From the NCBI GenBank assembly GCA_026993275.1, contig JALWUB010000408.1, forward strand, positions 1-12,953: a stretch of 12,953 nucleotides of DNA, given 5' to 3'. Positions 1-7,534 of the stretch are shown in pieces (position 1 is the stretch's first letter; every line of letters begins with the position of its first letter). The notes under the pieces were generated by a model. That model worked only from the letters and a program-made list of their open reading frames with translations, had not been told where the DNA came from and made no database searches. Source of the stretch: Robiginitomaculum sp. (GTDB lineage: Bacteria; Pseudomonadota; Alphaproteobacteria; Caulobacterales; Maricaulaceae). Both the position numbers and the translations under genes were made by a program.

Positions 1-2084
1 ATCCGGCGCAGGTCCAGCACCAGGGTGTTGCCGTCGGCGCTGCGGTGCAGATCGACTTCATAGAGGAAGGGCAATTGCGCCGGATCCAGCAGGGAGGCCA
101 GGGTTCCGTCGATTTGCAGCGTCCCGGCCTGCAGAAAGCTGAAGCTGCCGCCATCGCCGATCAGGGTGTTGAGAATGGGCGCAATGGCGGCGCCCTCGGC
201 AAAACTGACGACACCGGAGGCATTGAAGGTGGCGCCAACTATGCCGGTGGCGGAATTGGCCAGGGTCATTTGCAGGCGCGCGTCCGGGCCAAAGCTGGCG
301 CTGGTCAGGGTCAGGCTGGTGTCACCGCCAAGCGCCAGCAGGCCATTGCGCACATCCATCACCAGATGGCCATCGGAATCAGAAATGGCACCGGTCAGTT
401 CGGCGCCGCCATCAATGCTGAGCACATCGGTGCCATCGCCAAAGCTGACATCGCTGTTGACGGTTCCGGCGGCAAGCTCCAGCCGGTCATCGCCGCTGCC
501 CAGGATGATGTCGCCGGTAATGGAGGGCTGGGCCCCGGCGATTGAATTGGCGCCCTGGCGCACCGTTGCGCCAGATGTGTTGGCGGACAGGTCGATGGCG
601 ACGGCATGGCGCGTGGTGTCATTGGGATCGGCGGTCACGCCGTCGGGCAGAACCTCGCTGAACGTCGCGGTGATGGTGCCGTCATTCTCGACCAGGTCCA
701 GGGTGCCGGCCTGATCCAGAATGGCCACGGCCCGGGCGCCCGGGCCGGTGCCGGTATAGGAGGCCTCGATGGCGCCGGTATTGGAAACGGTGTTGACCTG
801 TCCGCCTGCATCGACGGCGATGCTGACGGCCTCGCCGCCCGATTGCGACACCACCGTGCTGCGCACGGTGCCGCTATTGCTTACCGTATCGGCAACCCCG
901 CCATTGCGAATCCAGAGCGTATGCGTGCTCGCTTCGAAGCTGCTGCCCAGTATGGTGCCGGAATTCAGAATGCCATGCTCGAGGATGGCGCGGCGCAGGG
1001 TGTTGCCCACTTGCGCGCCCTGAACGGAGATGGCGGTTGCGGCAAAGCCGTCATTGAGACCGGCCGCGGTGATGGTGCCGTCATTGATCAGGCCAAAGTC
1101 CCGGCCGTCTGCCGCGCTGCCAACCGCGCCCAGGGTGATGTCATTGCCCGCCGCTCCGTTCAGTCCGGCGCTGACCAGAATCGCCGGTGCCGAGCCCTGG
1201 GAGGCAATCTGGCCGCTGCGGGTGGGGTTGCCATTGGCATCAAGGACCGTGCCGTTGACGAAGCCGCCGCTGATGCTGGCAGAAATGGAAACCGCGGCGC
1301 CGCCTGCGGCCAGGTCATCGGCATCCAGCTTGGCGCGTTCGGTGGCGCTGTTGCGGCGCGTGGTTTCGCGAAACCCGGTGCTGCCAATGGTGCCGGTGTT
1401 GCTGACCGCGCCATTGACATCGGCATCGATGCCGAGGCCGACGCTGTTGGCGCCCTTGACGGAAATGCTGCCGTTATTGCTGATGTCGCCATTGACGGTC
1501 CCGGCAATGTGCACGCCATAGCCATCGGCGCCGGTCACGGTCACACTGCCATTATTGTTCAGATTGCCATCAAGCCCGGCCGTGATGCGGATCCCGGCCG
1601 ACTGGGTGCCTTCCACGGTGATATTGCCGCCGGTGTCATTGCTGATATCGCCGGTAAATGGCGTGGACCCTTCGACCAGAACACCGGTGCGGCCGGTGCC
1701 AATGGCAAATGGGCCATCCGGATCGCCGTCATCATCGTCATCCGTTGGCGTGAAGTCCTCGAGCAGATTGATCGAGCCGGAATTGGTGAAAGCGCCGGTG
1801 CTGCCGCCGGAAATCAGAATGCCGGTGGTGTTGTCGGCATCGTTCGAGCCAATGGTGCCTTCATTGGTCACGGTGTTGTCGCTGTCCAGGGTGATTGCGG
1901 CGCCGGAATCGACCAGAACCGAACCGGCGGAGCGGATGATCAGGTCGCCGGCGCTGCCGCCATCAGCGGTGCTGGTGGCAATCGGGGTGGTGCGCTCGTC
2001 GCTGACCTCGACCTGGGCGCGGGCCATGCCGGCAAGCGCCAGGGCGGGAATGGCGACGGAAACCAAAAGAGCGTTACGCAACAT
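1..2084 (-). CDS. Autotransporter passenger (type V secretion), N-terminal part, runs off the left edge
   Basis: Open without a stop for 694 codons from the ATG at 2084 to the window edge. The first 23 residues look like a Sec signal peptide: MLRN, a hydrophobic core, then AGMARA before Q24. The mature part is a run of short repeats built on N-x-G-[TS]-[IV] (for example NEGTI, NSGSI, NNGSV, NTGTI, NDGTI), typical of right-handed beta-helix passengers. Later comes a G-S-G-D-D-R-L-E-L...G-D-G-T-D-V-L-S-I stretch, common near the end of such passengers. Residues 115-123 are an Asp-rich insert (DDDDDGDPD) that could bind calcium. The C-terminal beta-barrel expected for this family would lie outside the window. 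An in-frame ATG at 2102 is an alternative start, but it adds an acidic residue before the signal peptide and its GGTGAG is only 2 bases away. I infer surface display or release, perhaps adhesion; the exact function is not readable. Confidence 0.85.
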   Translation of the reverse strand, partial: MLRNALLVSVAIPALALAGMARAQVEVSDERTTPIATSTADGGSAGDLIIRSAGSVLVDSGAAITLDSDNTVTNEGTIGSNDADNTTGILISGGSTGAFTNSGSINLLEDFTPTDDDDDGDPDGPFAIGTGRTGVLVEGSTPFTGDISNDTGGNITVEGTQSAGIRITAGLDGNLNNNGSVTVTGADGYGVHIAGTVNGDISNNGSISVKGANSVGLGIDADVNGAVSNTGTIGSTGFRETTRRNSATERAKLDADDLAAGGAAVSISASISGGFVNGTVLDANGNPTRSGQIASQGSAPAILVSAGLNGAAGNDITLGAVGSAADGRDFGLINDGTITAAGLNDGFAATAISVQGAQVGNTLRRAILEHGILNSGTILGSSFEASTHTLWIRNGGVADTVSNSGTVRSTVVSQSGGEAVSIAVDAGGQVNTVSNTGAIEASYTGTGPGARAVAILDQAGTLDLVENDGTITATFSEVLPDGVTADPNDTTRHAVAIDLSANTSGATVRQGANSIAGAQPSITGDIILGSGDDRLELAAGTVNSDVSFGDGTDVLSIDGGAELTGAISDSDGHLVMDVRNGLLALGGDTSLTLTSASFGPDARLQMTLANSATGIVGATFNASGVVSFAEGAAIAPILNTLIGDGGSFSFLQAGTLQIDGTLASLLDPAQLPFLYEVDLHRSADGNTLVLDLRR

Positions 2085-2313
2085 GGGCGCCTGTTCCAGC
2101 ATGACTCACCCGCTGCCCGTCCGGCACGCGGCAAAGCGCAGTCTTAGCCGATCCCGCTGCCGTCGTCCATCGGGGGCAGGCGGTTATTTCAGACACCAGC
2201 CCGGCGCATTTGCTGGTATTTTGCATTTTTCTGTCAAGCAGAAGAATTGGGTAATCCAACTGAACCCAGATCCCTGGCACTTTGTTGGCAAGAACGGGCT
2301 GGCACTGAGTTGA

Positions 2314-2338
2314 AAATGCGGGGTATGCAATCGCATTT
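2314..2338. promoter_or_regulatory. Inverted repeat, possible operator in the divergent promoter region
   Basis: The arms AAATGCG (2314-2320) and CGCATTT (2332-2338) are perfect 7-base complements separated by 11 bases. The site lies about 25 bases upstream of the -35 candidate of the repeat-protein gene. It could be a regulator binding site or chance; no regulator family can be assigned. Confidence 0.3.
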
Positions 2339-2363
2339 CGGGTCTTCATTTTCTGAAAAACAC

Positions 2364-2392
2364 TTGCGGTTGCATGCCTGTCAGGTCATATT
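2364..2392 (+). promoter_or_regulatory. Candidate promoter of the beta-propeller gene
   Basis: TTGCGG (2364-2369) and CATATT (2387-2392) are separated by 17 bases, resembling a housekeeping -35/-10 pair. Transcription would begin near 2399, giving a leader of about 57 bases before the ATG at 2456. Seen by eye only. Confidence 0.35.
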
Positions 2393-2455
2393 CCTGAATT
2401 GAAAGGGCGTTTGGCGAGTCTGGGCGCTATGGGTAAGCAAGCCAGAGGAAGCCCC

Positions 2456-4528
2456 ATGATGAGAGCCGCTTGTTGCCGTTTTGGCCGCCAGCCATTTTTG
2501 ATGCCCAGAAATGGCAACGGGTTTAAGCTCCTTTGGCGTCTTTTGGTGCCGGCTTTGTTATTGGCATTCCTGGCAGCACCCAGAGCCATGGCTGCCGAGT
2601 TTCTGGTCAATTCAACAACGCAAGGCAGGCAAGGCAGCCCTGCCGTAACGGCACTGGCGGATGGCGGGTTCGTGATTGTCTGGAATAGCGATAACGGCAA
2701 TGACAAGACAGTCGTGGCGCAACGCTATGACTCTGCCGCCACACCATTGGGGCCAGAGCTTCAGGTCGCGCCGCCTTCCCTCTTTATCTTTGATTCTCCG
2801 AGTGTTGTCGGTCTGAACAATGGTGAATTCATCGTTGCCTGGATAGAAATCAATGGTGCTATCAAGGCACGCCGCTATACAAGTGCGGGACTTTCCATGG
2901 GCGCGGAGTTTCAGCTCAATACGACAACGGCAGGCAGCCGCTCCAATCTGGACATGGCTGCGCTCAAGGACGGGGGATTCGTTGCGACCTGGACCGATGG
3001 CAGCCAGAGCGGCGGCGACACCAGTGCGTCCGCAATCCGCGCCCGGCGTTTTGACGCCTCAATCACTCCCCAGGGTGATGATTTCCTCGTCAACACGACA
3101 ACCTTGAATTTCCAGCAAAATCCCAGCGTGGCGGCGCTGACTGATGGCGGGTTCATCATTGCCTGGTTTGATCAAAGCGCGCCCATCGGCATGACGGGTC
3201 CGCTGGCAACCCGGGCGCAGCGCTATGATGCCACAGGTGCCCGCGCGGGGACTGAATTTCTCGTCTACTCCAACCCCGAAATGAGCACAGCCATGCCGAT
3301 TCCCGGCATAGCCGGTTTGAGCGATGGAGGGTTTGTCATTGCGTGGGCGGGTATCGATCCGACTGGGGTGGATAGCGCCGGCTTGTCCATTCTTGCGCAG
3401 CAATACGCTTCCAGCGGAGAGAAAAAGGGTGCGGTTTTTCTGGTCAACACCACAACACAGGATGGCCAGTTCGATCCTCAGGTGGCGGGGCTCAGCAATG
3501 GCGGGTTTGTCATCGCATGGACGGATTCGAGCCCGCCCAATCCGCCCAGCGTGTCTGATACGGACATCCGGGCACAGCGTTTCAGCGCTGACGGAGTCAG
3601 GCAGGGTCCGGAATTGCGGGCAAACGCGACCTTGCCCAGCGAACAGATCCTTCCCGCCATGGCAGCATTAAAGAATGGCGGATTCGTGATCGCCTGGTCC
3701 GATCGCAGCGACGGCAATATTCGCGCCAATGCGCTGGATTTGGTCGGAGAAACCACAATATATTCGTCGGTTTTGCCCGCCGCCCGCTCGGGCTATATAG
3801 GCGGACCGGCAGTAACGGTATTTGCCAGCGCCATCAATGCCGGGGTGAATTCCGGCCGGAATTGCAGGTTTGCCATACCCGATACTGCGCCGGTTACCCT
3901 GAGCTATCAGCTGGCCGATGCAACCAATACGCCCGTTGGCTTGCCAGATCAGGCCTTTGAGTTGTTTTCGGGCAGCACGCGTTCATTCATCCTTTCCTTT
4001 ACGCCCGTGACAGCCAGTAATGGCTTGGATATATTTCCTGGTATTGTCTGTGATCAGGCCAGCGTGAGCAGCATAAGCGGTGTCAACACGGTATTTCTAA
4101 GCATAGACAACGCGGCCGCTCCTGACATTTTGTCCATCAGTGCCACCCCAGATGGCAATGGCGTTATAAGCATTTCTCCATCGGGCGTCAGTTTCATGAC
4201 CGTTTCGGCCACGAATATAGGCGTTGGTGACGCGCCAGGCTCACAGGATGCCGCGGTAACGGTTTCGGTGGACGACGGTGGAGCAAACTTGCCGCTTATC
4301 TTGCAAATATGCGAAACTGATGCGGCTGGCGCATGCATAACGCCACTCGGCACTGGCGATATCCATACCGTCATTGGTGCGGGTCCCAGCTTCTTTGCCG
4401 TATTCGCTCTTGATCAGGCCAGTGGCGGCATTGTGCTTGATCCGGCAAATACCAGAGTGTTCCTTCGTTTCACTGATGCCTCTGGCACCGTGCGCTCGGT
4501 TACCTCGGCAGCGGTAACAGTGCAGTAA
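2456..4528 (+). CDS. Secreted protein with seven tandem repeats (predicted beta-propeller) and a beta-rich C-terminal region
   Basis: 690 residues. The ATG at 2456 is chosen because AGAGGA (2444-2449) sits 6 bases upstream; an ATG follows at 2459, and the frame is open back to a TTG at 2399. A long basic N-terminus leads to a hydrophobic core (LLVPALLLAFLA) and an AMA|AEF signal-peptidase site after residue 46. Residues 47-432 hold seven repeats of 48-60 residues. Each has the core [AP]-L-x-[DN]-G-G-F-[VI]-[IV]-[AV]-W, then A-[QR]-R-[YF]-D, then xEF-x-[VL]-N-[TS]-T-T. Similar repeats occur in secreted proteins of marine bacteria, often beside RTX motifs, but no RTX nonapeptides are present here. 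Seven copies suggest a closed seven-bladed propeller. Residues 433-690 are Ser/Thr/Ala-rich and look like beta-sandwich, with Cys pairs near 470 and later (ICETDAAGACI). No catalytic motif or anchor is seen; binding or surface function is inferred. Confidence 0.85.
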   Translation: MMRAACCRFGRQPFLMPRNGNGFKLLWRLLVPALLLAFLAAPRAMAAEFLVNSTTQGRQGSPAVTALADGGFVIVWNSDNGNDKTVVAQRYDSAATPLGPELQVAPPSLFIFDSPSVVGLNNGEFIVAWIEINGAIKARRYTSAGLSMGAEFQLNTTTAGSRSNLDMAALKDGGFVATWTDGSQSGGDTSASAIRARRFDASITPQGDDFLVNTTTLNFQQNPSVAALTDGGFIIAWFDQSAPIGMTGPLATRAQRYDATGARAGTEFLVYSNPEMSTAMPIPGIAGLSDGGFVIAWAGIDPTGVDSAGLSILAQQYASSGEKKGAVFLVNTTTQDGQFDPQVAGLSNGGFVIAWTDSSPPNPPSVSDTDIRAQRFSADGVRQGPELRANATLPSEQILPAMAALKNGGFVIAWSDRSDGNIRANALDLVGETTIYSSVLPAARSGYIGGPAVTVFASAINAGVNSGRNCRFAIPDTAPVTLSYQLADATNTPVGLPDQAFELFSGSTRSFILSFTPVTASNGLDIFPGIVCDQASVSSISGVNTVFLSIDNAAAPDILSISATPDGNGVISISPSGVSFMTVSATNIGVGDAPGSQDAAVTVSVDDGGANLPLILQICETDAAGACITPLGTGDIHTVIGAGPSFFAVFALDQASGGIVLDPANTRVFLRFTDASGTVRSVTSAAVTVQ
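2594..3751 (+). repeat. Seven in-frame coding repeats (propeller blades)
   Basis: Repeat boundaries in residues are 47-99, 100-149, 150-207, 208-265, 266-325, 326-384 and 385-432. Each begins with an xEFLVNTTT-like strand and carries a central DGGFVIAW-like strand and an ARRYD-like strand. Repeats 2 and 7 are the most diverged at their starts (PELQVAPPS, PELRANATL). The DNA copies are well diverged, so this is an old protein-level duplication rather than a recent DNA repeat. Confidence 0.8.
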
Positions 4529-4599
4529 CAGCCTTTCCGCTGGCCCGGCCGAAAACGTTTTGTGGCTGGGTTTCATCCTCCATGACGCAAAACATCCCG

Positions 4600-4624
4600 C
4601 CTTTGATCGCCGCGCGATCAAAGG
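4600..4624. terminator. Perfect hairpin, candidate terminator after the repeat-protein gene
   Basis: Arms CCTTTGATCG (4600-4609) and CGATCAAAGG (4615-4624) pair perfectly over 10 bp around a 5-base loop, 72 bases after the stop codon at 4528. There is no T-run on the plus side; on the minus side a TTTT follows about 7 bases beyond the stem. It may end transcription from either direction or simply protect the 3' end of the message. Confidence 0.45.
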
Positions 4625-4849
4625 AAAAGGCCATTGCCCCGCCGGTCTGTGGTCCACAACCCGCAGTATCGCTTCGGCTTTAAGGCGCTGGCTGGAAAAA
4701 GGCGGTAAGCCCCTGATTGCTATGGACTGAGACCGTGTTCATAGCCAGCGCACAAGGGCAGCTGTTTTGCGGATATCCGGCGCCTGTGCAGGTTGAGGCG
4801 CTTAGCGCGACAGGGCCGTCACTGCAAGCATTGCCTTGCAGGAATCGGG

Positions 4850-4897
4850 GCGGCCTGCCTGTGCCATCTTGCGTGCGCCCGGCGGTGCCAGGCCGGT
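4850..4897 (+). repeat. Palindromic intergenic repeat, copy 1
   Basis: This 48-base element matches 7709-7756 at 43 of 48 positions in the same orientation. Its ends CGGCCTG (4851-4857) and CAGGCCG (4889-4895) are exact inverse complements, so it can fold into a stem-loop. The unpaired middle contains the fully conserved core GCCATCTTGCGTGCG. It lies between convergent genes, the usual setting of REP-like elements. The family is not one I can name. Confidence 0.7.
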
Positions 4898-5006
4898 GCG
4901 TCCGGGAGAGAGGCCTTTAAGTTGTGGTTCTCTGTGCGGTGTCTTTGCCGCGCTCTGGCCAGAACAGAGCGGCTCTGCCTTTGTCTCACCCATATAGCTT
5001 TTGGTG

Positions 5007-5858
5007 TCAGGGCAGATAGCGCTGAACAATGCCGGTGATGTTGTCAGCGCCGTAGCCTTCCTGAACGGCGGCAGTATAAATCGCGCGAAGCGTTTCACTG
5101 AGCGGCGTATTGGTGCCAAGAGCTGCTGCGCTCGTCACGACCAATCTGAAATCCTTGGAAACAAGATCGATGGGAAAGGCCGGTGGGAAGGCATCGCCCA
5201 GCATCGCCGCCGAGGCAAGCTTGAGCGCTGGCGATGCGACGGGTGTCGCGGTGGCAATCTCGATCACGCGTGTTGCATCATGACCCGAGCGGCGCGCCAT
5301 CCCGATCAGTTCTCCCATTGCTGCCAATTGCGCGCCGAAAAGTGTGTTGACCATGAGCTTGACCAGCGTGCCCGCGCCATTTTCACCTGCGTGGTGAATG
5401 GCGCTGCCCATTGCCTCCAGCGCCGGACGGGCAATCTCCAGGGCGCGTTCAGGGCCGCCGACAAGGAAGATCAACTGCCCGGCCTCGGCCTGCGGGCGCG
5501 AGCCCGCGAGCGGCGCATCCAGAAATTGCCGCTCTGCATTGCGAAATGCAGTGGCGAGTTCACCAGTGAAGGGAAGTGACAGCGTCGAGCACTCAATGCC
5601 GATGGCGTTCTCCTGCATGGCCGTCAACGCGCCATGCTCCCCCAGCCATATGCTGTGCGAAGCCTGATCGTCGCGAACCATCGAAATGACAAGATCCGCA
5701 CCCTCCGCCGCGGCGGCGGGCGTCGGCGCACGCACAGTTCCTTCTGGCGTCGCGCGCGCTTCAGAGCGATTCCACACCGTGAGCTCGTGACCGGCCGCAC
5801 GCAAACGCGCGGTCATGCGCACGCCCATGGCGCCAAGCCCAAGAAAGGCAATTTTCAT
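5007..5858 (-). CDS. NAD(P)-dependent beta-hydroxyacid dehydrogenase (3-hydroxyisobutyrate / glyoxylate reductase-like)
   Basis: 283 residues, the usual size for this family of NAD(P)-dependent oxidoreductases that interconvert short beta-hydroxy acids and semialdehydes. The Rossmann motif GLGAMG is at 7-12. The NRS at 30-32, right after the second strand, suggests NADP(H) preference. The substrate-binding signature DAPLAGSRPQAEAG starts at D114. The catalytic Lys is K167 in the GxGxxxKxxxN motif, with N171, and a C-terminal KDFRL is at 235-239. DAPLAGS rather than the classical DAPVSGG recalls the glyoxylate/succinic-semialdehyde reductase branch more than MmsB, but the substrate is not certain. 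The start is supported by GGAG at 5868-5865, 6 bases upstream. It is the second gene after the azoreductase, 18 bases downstream of that gene's stop, so the two are probably co-transcribed. Confidence 0.9.
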   Translation of the reverse strand: MKIAFLGLGAMGVRMTARLRAAGHELTVWNRSEARATPEGTVRAPTPAAAAEGADLVISMVRDDQASHSIWLGEHGALTAMQENAIGIECSTLSLPFTGELATAFRNAERQFLDAPLAGSRPQAEAGQLIFLVGGPERALEIARPALEAMGSAIHHAGENGAGTLVKLMVNTLFGAQLAAMGELIGMARRSGHDATRVIEIATATPVASPALKLASAAMLGDAFPPAFPIDLVSKDFRLVVTSAAALGTNTPLSETLRAIYTAAVQEGYGADNITGIVQRYLP

Positions 5859-5876
5859 ATCAGTCTCCGTTAGGCT

Positions 5877-6512
5877 TCAGCGGCCGGCCTCAATACGGGC
5901 GATGAGCGCGTCAATGTCCATTTTGGCTTGTGCCGTGCCGGCCTCAACAGCCGCCGTGTCTGCCGTTGTCGCCTGAACACTGATGAAATGGACCGTCGGC
6001 ATGCCGAGGAATTTCAGGATGAAGTCGAGATAGGGCTCGAGGAAATTGGCAGCACGGAATGGACCGCCATCTTCATAGCCGCTGGCACCATAGGCGGCGC
6101 AGACAATTGCTGTCTCCGGCTTGGCCAGTCCGCTGAAATTGGTGCCGTCAAAGGAAAATGTGTGGCCGATGCGCACGATCTGGTCAATCCAGGCCTTCAG
6201 GCTGGCCGGTATGCCAAAATTGTAAATCGGCGTTGTAATCAGCAATGTGCCGGCGGTCTGCAATTCATGAATCAGTTTATCTGAGAGCGCAGTTGCCGCC
6301 CCAAGCTCATCCGTCATGGCGTCAGCGGGCGTGTAGAATCCGGTAATTGTGTCCTGACGGATTTGTTCAACCGGTTCCTTTGCCAGATCCCGGCGCGTGA
6401 ACTGAATGTCTGGCTGAACGGATTTCCATCTGGTCTCAAGATAATCACCAAGTTCCCGGGAGTGGGAGCCGTTCAAGCGGGAACTGGAGTCGATACGAAG
6501 AATGTTGTGCAT
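5877..6512 (-). CDS. azoR: FMN-dependent NADH-azoreductase (flavodoxin-fold quinone reductase)
   Basis: 211 residues, close to the usual length of AzoR, a cytoplasmic homodimeric flavoenzyme that uses NADH to reduce azo compounds and quinones by two electrons. Visible marks are the FMN phosphate loop region DSSSRLNGS (8-16), the family signature TPIYNFGIPASLKAWID (94-110), and a glycine-rich flavin-contact loop YGASGYEDGG (141-150). The ATG at 6512 is preferred: GAGAG lies 7 bases upstream, whereas the in-frame TTG at 6518 would be only 1 base from it. It is first in an operon with the dehydrogenase and is transcribed divergently from the lysR gene, the classical arrangement for LysR control. 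The physiological substrate is probably a quinone or other electrophile rather than a dye; this is inference. Confidence 0.9.
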   Translation of the reverse strand: MHNILRIDSSSRLNGSHSRELGDYLETRWKSVQPDIQFTRRDLAKEPVEQIRQDTITGFYTPADAMTDELGAATALSDKLIHELQTAGTLLITTPIYNFGIPASLKAWIDQIVRIGHTFSFDGTNFSGLAKPETAIVCAAYGASGYEDGGPFRAANFLEPYLDFILKFLGMPTVHFISVQATTADTAAVEAGTAQAKMDIDALIARIEAGR

Positions 6513-6616
6513 GACCAATCTCTCATTTGGCGGTTAAAGAATGCGGTCACGCTAAGGCATGCAAATCAATCGATAAATAGCTTGTTTTGCACATCAGTAG
6601 TGCGTAAAACGCATTA
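6513..6616. promoter_or_regulatory. Divergent lysR/azoR promoter-operator region
   Basis: The 104 bases between the two starts hold two inverted repeats. One is TGCGT-AAA-ACGCA at 6601-6613, ending 3 bases before the lysR ATG. The other is TGCAAA (6560-6565) with TTTGCA (6586-6591) across 20 bases. LysR regulators typically bind such dyads in divergent promoters and repress their own gene while activating the opposite one. No unambiguous -35/-10 pair was identified. Confidence 0.45.
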
Positions 6617-7534
6617 ATGGATACGCGGCTTCTGACAATCTTTCTTGAAGTGATCCGCAGTGGGGGATTTGCCGCTGCAGCTCGCAATCTGGATCAGGAT
6701 CCCTCTTCGATTTCACGGGCAATTGCGGCGCTGGAAGAGGAGGTTGGTGTGCGTCTGTTCCAGCGGACAACGCGCAAGGTGTCGCTCACGGAGGCTGGCA
6801 GCCATTTTGCCCTCAGGGTTGAGCCGGTTCTTGCCGAGTTGAACCAGGCCAAAGAGGATATTCTGACCGACAGCACCAAGCCCCGGGGGAAACTTTGCCT
6901 CAGCGCCTCTGTGGCGTTTGGCCAGATCTGCGTTATGCCGCTGGTGCCGTCTTTTCTTGAGCTCTATCCAGAGATTGATCTCGACCTGAAGTTCACCGAC
7001 CGTAATGTTGACCTGGTTGCGGAACATGTTGACCTGGCCATCCGGCTCGGGCCGTCTGTTGATGTTGATCTCATGGCCGTGAAGCTGAGGAACACCCGCT
7101 ATCGCGTCTGTGCCAGTTCTGACTATGTTCGCAAACACGGCTTGCCGGGAAGCCCCCGCGCCCTTGCACATCATCGTTGTGTTTGTTTCAACCTGCCAGG
7201 TTTCAGGACATGCTGGATTTTCAGGCAGAAGGATGGCCAAGTGGAAGAAATCGCCATCAAGCCGCGCCTCACCGTGTCCGGTGCGCTGGCTTTGCGGGAT
7301 GCCACATTGGCCGGTCTCGGTCCGGCATTGATTTCTGATGGGCTCATTGGCCGTGCACTGTCGGAAGGCGCGTTGATCGACCTGTTTCCTGAACACGACG
7401 TTACAGCGACCACTTTCGACACCGCGGCCTGGCTGCTTTATCCGAGCCGCACATTCTTGCCGCGCAAGACCCGGGTCATGATCGATTTTTTGCGCAAAAA
7501 CCTGGGAAAAGGCGAAACGGGCCAGGTGTTTTGA
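6617..7534 (+). CDS. LysR-family transcriptional regulator
   Basis: 305 residues, full length for the family. The winged helix-turn-helix spans residues 1-60: LLTIFLEVIRSGGFAAAA, then the recognition helix region SSISRAIAALEEEVG, then the wing LFQRTTRKVSLTEAG. A linker helix follows, and from about residue 90 (GKLCLSAS) the periplasmic-binding-protein-like effector domain. It belongs to the large group that includes DsdC/CrgA-like single-domain regulators; the inducer cannot be read from sequence. It is divergent from azoR and the dehydrogenase, which are its likely targets. No Shine-Dalgarno precedes the ATG; an inverted repeat lies directly upstream, so the message may be leaderless or the gene weakly translated and autoregulated. 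Confidence 0.92.
   Translation: MDTRLLTIFLEVIRSGGFAAAARNLDQDPSSISRAIAALEEEVGVRLFQRTTRKVSLTEAGSHFALRVEPVLAELNQAKEDILTDSTKPRGKLCLSASVAFGQICVMPLVPSFLELYPEIDLDLKFTDRNVDLVAEHVDLAIRLGPSVDVDLMAVKLRNTRYRVCASSDYVRKHGLPGSPRALAHHRCVCFNLPGFRTCWIFRQKDGQVEEIAIKPRLTVSGALALRDATLAGLGPALISDGLIGRALSEGALIDLFPEHDVTATTFDTAAWLLYPSRTFLPRKTRVMIDFLRKNLGKGETGQVF

Larger units (their letters stand above)
2103..2455. other. Divergent intergenic region between autotransporter and repeat-protein genes
   Basis: This 353-base gap separates two divergently transcribed genes for exported proteins and must hold both promoters. I see no convincing gene in it. It contains an inverted repeat (AAATGCG at 2314-2320, CGCATTT at 2332-2338), a TTGG-N5-CCAA dyad at 2247-2259, and on the minus strand a consensus TTGACA at 2237-2232 with no clear -10 hexamer at the expected distance. 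A plus-strand promoter candidate is listed separately. Confidence 0.6.
4529..5006. other. Gene-poor convergent intergenic region
   Basis: This 478-base gap lies between the 3' ends of the repeat-protein gene and the dehydrogenase gene. Short open frames in it lack plausible ribosome sites and recognisable products, so I regard it as noncoding. It holds a perfect 10-bp hairpin (4600-4624), a 7-bp hairpin (CTGCAAG 4822-4828 with CTTGCAG 4835-4841, 6-base loop), one copy of the 48-bp palindromic repeat (4850-4897), and a small stem near 4965-4977. Confidence 0.6.

Noticed and set aside
606..2147. Long open frames on the plus strand across the autotransporter
   Set aside because: They are the antisense side of a GC-rich, repeat-coding gene. 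Their translations are Gly/Ala/Asp-rich without a signal or domain, whereas the minus frame has a signal peptide and classic passenger repeats.
2074..2349. 91-codon minus-strand frame upstream of the autotransporter
   Set aside because: It overlaps the autotransporter start region and the presumed promoters, has no recognisable domain, and reads like chance sequence.
4717..5038. Small plus-strand frames in the 4529-5006 gap
   Set aside because: Their only similarity to another stretch in the window comes from the palindromic repeat they cross. No ribosome site or known protein feature supports them.
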